The position numbers and the translations under genes are program-made. A stretch of 5,039 nucleotides of DNA from Desulfobacula sp. Lineage in GTDB: Bacteria; Desulfobacterota; Desulfobacteria; Desulfobacterales; Desulfobacteraceae. This document shows positions 1 to 4,388 of the stretch, piece by piece. Positions within the stretch are counted from its first letter, which is position 1; every line of letters starts with the position of its first letter. A model generated the notes under the pieces. That model was not told the origin of the DNA and did not search any database. It was given only the letters and a program-made list of their open reading frames with translations. Location: NCBI GenBank assembly GCA_018702715.1, contig JABIYQ010000230.1:1-5039 (forward strand). The letters are read 5' to 3'.

Positions 1-32
1 GCAAATTGAGGTAATTTTTTCCTATGAAAAAA

Positions 33-49
33 TTGTAATAATGTTACAA
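33..49. promoter_or_regulatory. Perfect AT-rich inverted repeat, possible operator
   Basis: TTGTAA-N5-TTACAA is a perfect 6-bp inverted repeat. It lies just upstream of the possible plus-strand promoter at 54-83. On the minus strand the same repeat is followed by a run of six T, so it could instead be a weak terminator for minus-strand transcripts running out of the receiver remnant. The stem has only one G-C pair per arm, which makes a terminator role doubtful. Confidence 0.3.
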
Positions 50-53
50 AAAA

Positions 54-83
54 TTCACACGATTATGAAAAATTTTATATAAT
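54..83 (+). promoter_or_regulatory. Possible sigma-70 promoter (plus strand)
   Basis: TTCACA (54-59), an 18-bp spacer and a perfect TATAAT (78-83) form a good -35/-10 pair. No convincing plus-strand gene follows. A transcript from here would run antisense to the receiver remnant and the small gene at 374-550. In such AT-rich DNA, chance matches are common. Confidence 0.3.
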
Positions 84-204
84 GGAACAAAAATCAATCC
101 AAGTAACCGGCAATAAAAGACTACTTTTTCTTCAGAGATTTGAGAATTTCTATACGTAAAAATATTGCTTATAAAATTCCCAGGATTTTCAAATTTGAAA
201 TTAA

Positions 205-378
205 AATACCTGTGATAAAACAGAATCAGAGGGGTAAAATCTTTAGTAACTTTTATACATCTGGCGCCCTCTTCACCATTCGTAGCCGACTCAACAGTAT
301 AGGCATTTCTTTTGATAAGATTCTTGCCAATACTTTCAAGATAGAAGTTTCATCATCAATTACAAGAATAGGATTAAG
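205..378 (-). pseudogene. Response-regulator receiver (REC) domain remnant, frameshifted and truncated
   Basis: Read on the minus strand from 378, one frame gives LNPILVIDDETSILKVLA and continues to SKE. This is the typical first beta strand, acidic pair (DD) and first helix of a two-component receiver domain. The match then jumps frame near 302-309 and continues as YTVESATNGEEG, the usual second strand and following turn, to about KDFTPLIL. The aspartate that should follow on the third strand, which accepts the phosphate, is not found. Beyond about 205 the translation is only AT-rich noise. There is no start codon or ribosome binding site next to the first codons: CTT stands where the family often has Met before NPILVIDDE. 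A live receiver domain has about 120 residues; about 55 are recognisable here. I read this as a dead fragment. The left boundary is approximate. Confidence 0.7.
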
Positions 379-550
379 CGTTCGCGCAAGTATCAAAGGA
401 ACTATCAATCACATAATCGAGATATTTCTTTTCCGCTTGTACAAAATCCTGGTATTCATAGTAATTGAGATTTTCTTCGGTCTCGAATTTTTTCTTGTAC
501 TGTTGTATCAGTAGTTCCAGGCCGATGTTTTTGCTCGTATTGTCTTTCAT
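374..550 (-). CDS. Small hypothetical protein, 58 aa
   Basis: This short minus-strand gene begins at an ATG (548-550) preceded by an excellent Shine-Dalgarno, TAAGGAGG, six bases upstream (557-564). It encodes a hydrophilic, charged protein that starts MKDNTSKNIGLELL. Its middle is rich in aromatic and acidic residues (FETEENLNYYEYQDFVQAEK, residues 22-41). There is no signal peptide and no membrane segment. From memory, the pattern F-x2-x-E-N-x-x-Y-Y followed by a helix ending in K-K/R-Y/F-L resembles short uncharacterised proteins common in Desulfobacterota; I cannot verify this. The function is unknown. The stop lies inside the first codons of the receiver remnant, in another frame, so the last ten or so residues may come from decay rather than from the original gene. 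No good promoter is visible just upstream; transcription from the sigma-54 unit at 708-934 is possible because no terminator separates them. Confidence 0.6.
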   Translation of the reverse strand: MKDNTSKNIGLELLIQQYKKKFETEENLNYYEYQDFVQAEKKYLDYVIDSSFDTCANA

Positions 551-707
551 GTTCCGCCTCCTTATCCTTCTTTGAATTTAAATATACGGGTGCATGGATG
601 TGCCGGTGTTATCACCAGTGCTGTCAAAATAGTCGTATTTTTTTCTTATTGCGTAATCATTAACTGCTGTGCCACTACGGAAATACAACTTAGCCGATAC
701 TGTTTCG

Positions 708-818
708 TTAAAGATAGAGGAATATGAAGTACCAAAAAAAGAACAACAATAAAAACACTGGGAGAAAAGACAAAATCGATACCAGTTTGGTAACTATATT
801 AGTCATTTTCTGAAACAT
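708..818 (-). CDS. 36-aa hydrophobic membrane micro-peptide
   Basis: This minus-strand micro-ORF starts with ATG at 816-818. AAGGAG (827-832) sits eight bases upstream, an ideal ribosome binding site. The peptide begins MFQKMTNIVTKLVSILSFLP and continues as an unbroken run of Val, Phe, Leu, Trp, Tyr and Ile to the stop. Residues 12-36 are enough for one transmembrane helix, with two lysines (4 and 11) at the N-terminal side, which suggests the N-terminus stays in the cytoplasm. A near-consensus sigma-54 promoter lies about 90 nt upstream of the start, so the start, ribosome binding site and promoter agree. I do not recognise the family. Size and composition fit type I toxin-like peptides or small membrane-protein regulators, but nothing here proves either. 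No terminator is seen after the stop. Confidence 0.6.
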   Translation of the reverse strand: MFQKMTNIVTKLVSILSFLPVFLLLFFFWYFIFLYL

Positions 819-826
819 TTCTTCAT

Positions 827-832
827 CTCCTT
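827..832 (-). promoter_or_regulatory. Strong ribosome binding site of the micro-peptide
   Basis: AAGGAG on the minus strand is eight bases before the ATG at 816-818. It is the main evidence that this very short reading frame is translated. Confidence 0.65.
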
Positions 833-840
833 TTTTATGT

Positions 841-900
841 AGCGCTTTAATGGCCTATGATGGCTTTCCGTCCCTATTTCACAACATGCTTGGCGTTTTT
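841..900 (-). promoter_or_regulatory. Leader with half-GEMM-like motif, possible degenerate riboswitch
   Basis: The minus-strand leader of the micro-peptide contains GGGACGGAAAGCC followed six bases later by GGCC. This resembles the GGGACGCAAAGCC...GGCC part of the c-di-GMP-I (GEMM) riboswitch. The other half of that aptamer, the AGGGCAAACC segment with its paired GAAA-capped helix and the second long arm, is not visible. It could be a decayed or divergent aptamer, another structured leader, or coincidence. Confidence 0.25.
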
Positions 901-918
901 ATATATTTTAAATGATAA

Positions 919-934
919 TGCAATAATCGTTCCA
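919..934 (-). promoter_or_regulatory. Sigma-54 (RpoN) promoter
   Basis: The minus strand reads TGGAACGATTATTGCA. Against the consensus TGGCACG-N4-TTGCW there is a single mismatch in the fixed bases. The GG and GC dinucleotides are exactly ten bases apart, as sigma-54 requires. The predicted start of transcription is near 908, giving a leader of about 90 nt before the micro-peptide ATG at 818. Sigma-54 promoters need an ATP-driven activator; the palindromes at 950-965 and 1170-1185 are the obvious candidate binding sites. Confidence 0.65.
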
Positions 935-949
935 GTTTTGCACAATTAA

Positions 950-965
950 TTGGCTGTATTGCCAA
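950..965. promoter_or_regulatory. Palindromic operator or activator site, copy 1
   Basis: TTGGCTGTATTGCCAA is an inverted repeat, TTGGC-N6-GCCAA. It sits 15 bp upstream of the sigma-54 -24 element, centred about 50 bp before the predicted start. A near-identical copy lies at 1170-1185, and a lone half-site, TTGGCA, at 1033-1038. The repetition argues for a protein binding site. The cognate regulator is unknown. Confidence 0.5.
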
Positions 966-999
966 AACGCATAAGCATTAAGGTTTATCATAAAATATT

Positions 1000-1027
1000 G
1001 GGGCGGGGTCTGCGGGATCAGGTGGGG
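1000..1027 (+). other. Canonical G-quadruplex motif
   Basis: Four G runs (1000-1003, 1005-1008, 1014-1016, 1024-1027) are separated by loops of 1, 5 and 7 bases, which fits the G3+N1-7 rule. The motif is on the plus strand between the two palindromes, in otherwise AT-rich DNA. It lies roughly 90-120 bp upstream of the predicted sigma-54 start. Confidence 0.5.
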
Positions 1028-1280
1028 TAAAATTGGCAACAAAAAAGACGCTACATAATTGGAGATTCACCCTAACGGTTATGTTCAGACAATCGGATTA
1101 ATGTTTTTTTTGCCCGGCCGTCTCTTCTTCTCCTTTTTATTGGACTATTTCGTTATTAGGGGGTTATCCTTGGCTTTAATGCCAAAGTTAAGGCCATTTG
1201 GTACCTGTTCCTGCATGCTTAGAATTTAGTTCAGCCTTTTTTTGATAGTAGCCCCTATGGTAAAGGGACATTGATTTTTA
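1028..1280. other. Intergenic stretch without a supported gene
   Basis: Apart from the half-site at 1033-1038 and the palindrome at 1170-1185, I see no gene here. A minus-strand AAGGAG near 1128-1136 resembles the ribosome binding site of the micro-peptide, but no start codon follows at a usable distance. Confidence 0.4.
1170..1185. promoter_or_regulatory. Palindromic operator or activator site, copy 2
   Basis: TTGGCTTTAATGCCAA matches copy 1 at 14 of 16 positions and keeps both TTGGC/GCCAA arms. The centres of the two copies are 220 bp apart, close to 21 helical turns, so both would face the same side of the DNA. No promoter of its own is evident next to this copy. Confidence 0.45.
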
Positions 1281-1516
1281 AGCACAGCAGAAGCCTATGA
1301 TTTTCTGTTTGGGCGGGAAATTCTTATGGACATTCTGAATTTGGGTTTACAAAGCCTACAAGATGCAGTCACATTCTTATCCAACCTTGTTGTAGACTGT
1401 AGGGAAAATTCCGTGAAGTTATCAGACACACCATACGGGGTAAAGGGCCAAACATTATAGATTCCGTATCTGCAATTGCCGGGGAAATATTTACATTCCT
1501 TGACCACATAAAATAA
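1281..1516 (+). pseudogene. Decayed plus-strand gene fragment, unidentified
   Basis: Two overlapping plus-strand frames read like real protein. The first, open from 1275 to the stop at 1458-1460, gives AEAYDFLFGREILMDILNLG and then a helical stretch to about LSNLVVD. The second, open from 1403 to the TAA at 1514-1516, gives GKFREVIRHTIRGKGPN followed by IIDSVSAIAGEIFTFLDH. Joined by one frameshift near 1400, they would make about 75 residues of amphipathic, mainly helical protein ending just before the tRNA terminator. There is no ribosome binding site or promoter; the only internal ATG (1326) has no Shine-Dalgarno. I do not recognise the family. The fragment could be chance, but low-complexity AT-rich sequence rarely gives such balanced residues in adjoining frames. 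Confidence 0.3.
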
Positions 1517-1553
1517 AAAATGGTGGAAAAGTGGTGAAGATTAACTTTGAAAC

Positions 1554-1586
1554 AAAAAAGGCTTTCAACCGAAAAGCTGAAAACCC
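1554..1586 (-). terminator. Intrinsic terminator of tRNA-Gln
   Basis: On the minus strand GGTTTTCA (1578-1585) pairs with TGAAAGCC (1560-1567), eight pairs with one G-T wobble. Six T (1554-1559) follow. The hairpin begins 12 nt after the encoded CCA of the tRNA, as expected for a single-tRNA transcript. Confidence 0.75.
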
Positions 1587-1597
1587 TTATCATTAAG

Positions 1598-1671
1598 TGG
1601 CTGGGTGATAAGGATTCGAACCTTAATTGACGGAGTCAGAGTCCGTAGTCCTGCCGTTGGACGATCACCCA
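1598..1671 (-). tRNA. tRNA-Gln (anticodon CUG)
   Basis: The minus strand folds into a full cloverleaf of 74 nt including an encoded CCA (1598-1600). The acceptor stem is TGGGTGA with TCACCCA. The D stem is GTCC/GGAC. The anticodon stem is ACGGA/TCCGT around the loop CTCTGAC, giving anticodon CUG for the codon CAG. The variable loop has four bases. The T stem is TAAGG/CCTTA around TTCGAAT. The discriminator base is G, and a first base of U is typical of bacterial tRNA-Gln. It has its own promoter and terminator, so it is transcribed alone. Confidence 0.97.
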
Positions 1672-1689
1672 GCAAAATAATGATTGAGT

Positions 1690-1718
1690 TTTATACCTTA
1701 AGCATGTTTCTTAGTCAA
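1690..1718 (-). promoter_or_regulatory. Sigma-70 promoter of tRNA-Gln
   Basis: On the minus strand TTGACT (1713-1718) and TATAAA (1690-1695) are separated by exactly 17 bp. The predicted start is near 1683, leaving a leader of about 12 nt for RNase P to remove. This is the strongest sigma-70 promoter in the window. Confidence 0.8.
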
Positions 1719-1738
1719 GAAATATCTGGATTCAAAGA

Positions 1739-1768
1739 TTGTTAAAAATAAATCAAATATGGTATATA
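1739..1768 (+). promoter_or_regulatory. Possible promoter of the ABM protein-larE unit
   Basis: TTGTTA (1739-1744), an 18-bp spacer and TATATA (1763-1768) precede the ABM gene. This would give a leader of about 45 nt. It is divergent from the tRNA promoter, with the two -35 boxes about 20 bp apart. The match is moderate and the region is AT-rich. Confidence 0.4.
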
Positions 1769-1821
1769 AGACATTAAGTATTCCGTGTTTTTCCATAAAT
1801 ATTATATATGGGGAGGAGAAA

Positions 1822-2106
1822 ATGACTGTTACAGTATTGATCAAAAGAAAGGTCGCGCCTGGAAATGAAACCCTGCTGGAAGAGTTGTATCGGGGAATGA
1901 GGAGTAAGGCTTTGAATCAGAAAGGCTATATCGGAGCTGAAACTTTAAAAAGGCTGGATGTTGCTGGAGAGATTCTGATTATCAGTAAATGGCAGCATAT
2001 TGATGACTGGTCAAAATGGCTGGTCAGTCAAGAAAGAAGGACCTATCAGGAACGAATTGATACCCTTACCAGCTCTGAAACTAAATTTGAGATTTATGCA
2101 CATTAA
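1822..2106 (+). CDS. ABM-domain (antibiotic biosynthesis monooxygenase-like) protein, 94 aa
   Basis: The start is the ATG at 1822, because GGGGAGGAG (1810-1818) lies directly before it; a longer frame from 1759 lacks such a site. The protein has the one-domain layout of the ABM superfamily: a first strand MTVTVLIKRKVAPGNE, a helix (residues 16-31), the motif GYIGAETL (35-42), then EILIISKWQ (50-58) and a Trp-rich helix DDWSKWLVSQERRTY (61-75). Family members are small dimeric ferredoxin-like barrels. Some are cofactor-free oxygenases, and many have no proven activity. The Asn and His that haem-degrading IsdG-type members need are not seen, so a haem oxygenase role is unlikely. It has no signal peptide, so it should be cytoplasmic. 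larE follows after 15 bases, which suggests one transcript. The substrate is unknown. Confidence 0.85.
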   Translation: MTVTVLIKRKVAPGNETLLEELYRGMRSKALNQKGYIGAETLKRLDVAGEILIISKWQHIDDWSKWLVSQERRTYQERIDTLTSSETKFEIYAH

Positions 2107-2121
2107 TTCAGGAAAAATAGA

Positions 2122-2934
2122 TTGTTAAAAAACCTTAAGGATATTGAGAAACAATTAACAAAGCTGTCTTCTTTTGCAGTGGCGTTTTCAGGCGGTGTTG
2201 ACAGTTCGTTTCTTCTGGCTGTGGCAAAAAAAGTCAATCCTGAAAAATTACTTGCCATAACTGTATCATCACAATTTGTGCCAAAAAGAGAAATTGAGTC
2301 TGCAAAGAGAATCGCCAGTTCAATCGGGGTTGAGCATATCTGTCTCAATGTGGACATTCTTGAAAATGAAGATGTGGCTCGCAATACTACCCAGCGGTGC
2401 TATTATTGTAAAAAACAATTATTCTCACTTATACGACAGACTGCTGAAAACTTGGGAATCAGCACCTTGCTTCATGCGGTAAATCTGGATGATTTAAAAG
2501 ATTTCCGGCCAGGATTAAAAGCCTCAAAAGAACTGGGTTTCCTTTCTCCTCTGGCAGATGCAGAGTTTACCAAATCAGATATCCGGCGGCTTTCAAAAGA
2601 ACTTGACCTTGAAACCTGGGACAAGCCATCACAATCCTGTCTGGCAACACGGATTCCCTATAATATTAAAATAAAGTATGAACCTCTTGTTATGGTTGAT
2701 AAAGCAGAAGTTTTTCTGCAGAATCTGGGATTTGCTCAAGTGCGTGTGAGATGCCACGGGAAATCAGCCAGGATTGAAGTTGCCCCTGAATTGGTTGAAA
2801 CTATATTTAACAAAGAAATCCGGCAAAAGATCTCAATAGCTTTTATAAAAATTGGATTTGAGCATACCAGTATTGATATAGATGGTTATAAAACAGGAAA
2901 GATGAATTCTCAAATATTCACTGGTAAACCCTAA
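2122..2934 (+). CDS. larE: LarE, ATP-dependent sacrificial or iron-sulfur sulfur transferase, 270 aa
   Basis: LarE is a PP-loop ATP pyrophosphatase that adenylates a pyridinium carboxylate mononucleotide and adds sulfur to it, making the nickel-pincer nucleotide cofactor first found in lactate racemase. The PP-loop SGGVDSS is at residues 23-29. RCYYCK (92-97) follows, and then the signature WDKPSQSCLATRIPY (166-180) with its conserved cysteine C173. The length, about 270 residues, is normal. C93, C96 and C173 are the three cysteines expected in LarE forms that use a [4Fe-4S] cluster rather than sacrificing a cysteine; that assignment is from family knowledge. The start is TTG at 2122, with AGGA (2110-2113) eight bases upstream; no in-frame ATG comes before the PP-loop. 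larA, larB and larC are not in this window. It shares a transcript with the ABM gene and ends before the hairpin at 3010-3052. Confidence 0.93.
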   Translation: MLKNLKDIEKQLTKLSSFAVAFSGGVDSSFLLAVAKKVNPEKLLAITVSSQFVPKREIESAKRIASSIGVEHICLNVDILENEDVARNTTQRCYYCKKQLFSLIRQTAENLGISTLLHAVNLDDLKDFRPGLKASKELGFLSPLADAEFTKSDIRRLSKELDLETWDKPSQSCLATRIPYNIKIKYEPLVMVDKAEVFLQNLGFAQVRVRCHGKSARIEVAPELVETIFNKEIRQKISIAFIKIGFEHTSIDIDGYKTGKMNSQIFTGKP

Positions 2935-3009
2935 TGTTGCAATAAGGATTGAGAAACAGGGTGTATCGTGTAGTAAGAAATTGAAAAATTTGTAAAGTAA
3001 CAATAATGA

Positions 3010-3052
3010 AAAACCGCAGTCTTAAAAAAGTAAATTTTAAGACTGCGGTTTT
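3010..3052. terminator. Bidirectional intrinsic terminator between larE and ndk
   Basis: AAAACCGCAGTCTTAAAA (3010-3027) and its exact reverse complement (3035-3052) enclose a 7-base loop. The stem is 18 bp without a mismatch, with A and T tracts at its base. It can therefore terminate plus-strand transcription from larE and minus-strand transcription from ndk. Confidence 0.92.
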
Positions 3053-3072
3053 GGTTTTATGAAAATTGTGGA

Positions 3073-3492
3073 TTATCTTTTCTGAATTTCAAGATCATTG
3101 AAAAAATATCCGATTTCAAAAGCAGCTGTTTCAGGTGCATCAGAACCATGAACAACATTTTTTTCTATATTTGTTGCATAATCTTTTCTGATAGTGCCTT
3201 CTTCGGCTTCTTCAAAATTAGTGGCTCCCATGAGCTTTCTGTTTCTTGCAATCACATCTTCTCCTTCGAGAACCATGACAACAATAGGTCCTGAAGTCAT
3301 AAAATCAGTCAGGCTGCCAAAAAACAGGCGTTCTTTATGAACATCATAAAATCCCTGGGCCTGGATTTTTGTCAGATGAATCATTTTTATGGCGGCTATC
3401 TTAATACCATCGGTTTCAAAACGTTTGATTACTTCGCCAATCACGTTTTTTGCAACCCCATCGGGTTTAATTATTGATAATGTTCTTTCCAC
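3073..3492 (-). CDS. ndk: Nucleoside diphosphate kinase, 139 aa
   Basis: Ndk moves the terminal phosphate of a nucleoside triphosphate, usually ATP, to other nucleoside diphosphates through a phosphohistidine, keeping NTP and dNTP pools balanced in the cytoplasm. The N-terminus ERTLSIIKPDGVAKN has the conserved Lys (K9). The active-site motif NVVHGSDAPETA holds the catalytic His at 115 with Asn at 112. Also present are Tyr49, the FF pair at 57-58, R85 and T91 in NRKLMGATN, and R102 in TIRKDYA. The length is that of a normal family member. After HGSD the usual Ser is Ala. The start codon is GTG (3490-3492) with AAAGGA (3501-3506) eight bases upstream. It is a single gene, convergent with larE and divergent from coaE. 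Confidence 0.97.
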   Translation of the reverse strand: MERTLSIIKPDGVAKNVIGEVIKRFETDGIKIAAIKMIHLTKIQAQGFYDVHKERLFFGSLTDFMTSGPIVVMVLEGEDVIARNRKLMGATNFEEAEEGTIRKDYATNIEKNVVHGSDAPETAAFEIGYFFNDLEIQKR

Positions 3493-3532
3493 AATCTAAA
3501 TCCTTTCAAAATATTATTAAAAATTGTCTTGA

Positions 3533-3561
3533 AAACTACCATAAAACCGTAATATAGTCAA
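3533..3561 (-). promoter_or_regulatory. Possible promoter of ndk
   Basis: On the minus strand TTGACT (3556-3561) is followed after 17 bp by TAGTTT (3533-3538), about 40 bp before the GTG start. The -35 is good but the -10 matches only three of six bases. Other AT-rich hexamers nearby could serve. Confidence 0.35.
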
Positions 3562-3622
3562 TATTTATACAGACGTGTAAATTTTAACAAAACCATACGC
3601 AGATCTCAATATTTCAAATATA

Positions 3623-4237
3623 ATGAAAATTTTAAGGATTGCAGTTACAGGATCAGCAGGCTCGGGAAAGAGTCTTGTCTGTCATCGGTTTAAGACACAC
3701 GGCCTGGGTACTCTGGATTGTGACGTCATCGCAAGACAAGTTGTGGAACCGGGAATGCCGGGGTTTAAAAAGATCGTAGAAGTGTTTGGTCGGTCTATAG
3801 TCCAAAAGGATGGGACCCTGGACAGAACAAGACTGCGAAATGTCATTGTGGATGATGCCATACTGCGAAAAAAAGTGGAAGATATTTTACATCCCCAAAT
3901 TTTAAGGGAGATGGTCCTGCAAATAGAAAATGCAGTGTATAAAGAAAAAAAGGCAGTGGCAGTTGAAGTGCCTTTACTTTTTGAATTGGGCATGAAGAAA
4001 CAATTTGATGTCACGATTGCTGTCGTGGCGCAGGATATTGATCTTGTAAAAAGAATTTCTAACCGGGATGAAGTGTCAAATAAAAATGCCCAAAAGATGC
4101 TGGACCTGCAAATGTCCCAGGAAGATAAAATGGCAATGGCAGACCATGTTGTAATAAACAAGGGGACAATGGCCGAACTCTTTGAATCTGTTGATAAACT
4201 CTTTGATAAAATCGAAAAAGAATTCTTGACAACCTAA
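3623..4237 (+). CDS. coaE: Dephospho-CoA kinase, 204 aa
   Basis: CoaE catalyses the last step of coenzyme A synthesis, phosphorylating the ribose 3'-OH of dephospho-CoA with ATP. The Walker A loop GSAGSGKS is at residues 10-17. The strand LDCDVIARQVV (31-41) matches the family DxD-x-IAR motif. HPQI (90-93), VPLLFE (116-121) and RISNRDEVS (144-152) match the later family motifs for substrate binding and the lid. The length of 204 is typical. In the P-loop, Ser-Ala replaces the more usual Gly-Ile. The start at 3623 fits the family N-terminus (MKILRIAVTGSAGSGKS), but no Shine-Dalgarno precedes it; the bases before the ATG are ATATA, and TATAAT overlaps the start codon. rho follows in the same direction after 151 bases, an arrangement seen in related bacteria. 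Confidence 0.95.
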   Translation: MKILRIAVTGSAGSGKSLVCHRFKTHGLGTLDCDVIARQVVEPGMPGFKKIVEVFGRSIVQKDGTLDRTRLRNVIVDDAILRKKVEDILHPQILREMVLQIENAVYKEKKAVAVEVPLLFELGMKKQFDVTIAVVAQDIDLVKRISNRDEVSNKNAQKMLDLQMSQEDKMAMADHVVINKGTMAELFESVDKLFDKIEKEFLTT

Positions 4238-4388
4238 GTGTTTTGCCTTATTAATTTGACGGTAATAAAATAAACCTCAACCATCACGTCTGTTTTTCAT
4301 ATCATTTTGGCTTTCAGACTTCAAAAAGGTGTGCCGCAACAAAATACTGTAGTCTGTAAAAGATAATAAACAAAATTTGGGAGAATGA
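4238..4388 (+). other. Untranslated interval before rho
   Basis: This 151-nt stretch has no ORF or clear terminator. A short inverted repeat, GTCTG (4288-4292) with CAGAC (4315-4319), encloses a 22-base loop and would be weak. TTGACG (4257-4262) resembles a -35 box, but no good -10 lies 16-18 bp downstream. In other bacteria rho limits its own expression through termination in its leader, so this interval may serve that purpose; that is inference. Confidence 0.3.

Noticed and set aside
140..514. 124-codon plus-strand ORF
   Set aside because: It is antisense to the receiver remnant and to the 58-aa gene, which has a strong ribosome binding site. It has no Shine-Dalgarno of its own, and its Ile/Phe-rich translation reflects base composition.
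590..607. Second possible sigma-54 promoter (GGCACATCCATGCA on the minus strand) ahead of the 58-aa gene
   Set aside because: The GG and GC elements are nine bases apart instead of the required ten, and the TT before GC is missing.
1108..1140. Second micro-ORF preceded by AAGGAG on the minus strand
   Set aside because: The purine-rich stretch resembles the micro-peptide's ribosome binding site, but no ATG, GTG or TTG follows at a workable distance with an open frame.
1295..1593. Two overlapping minus-strand ORFs of 70 and 74 codons
   Set aside because: Their composition is not protein-like, they lack ribosome binding sites, and one runs over the tRNA terminator. The plus strand of the same region reads more like a former gene.
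3682..4161. 159-codon minus-strand ORF
   Set aside because: It is an antisense shadow of coaE: Ser/Thr-rich, with no ribosome binding site.
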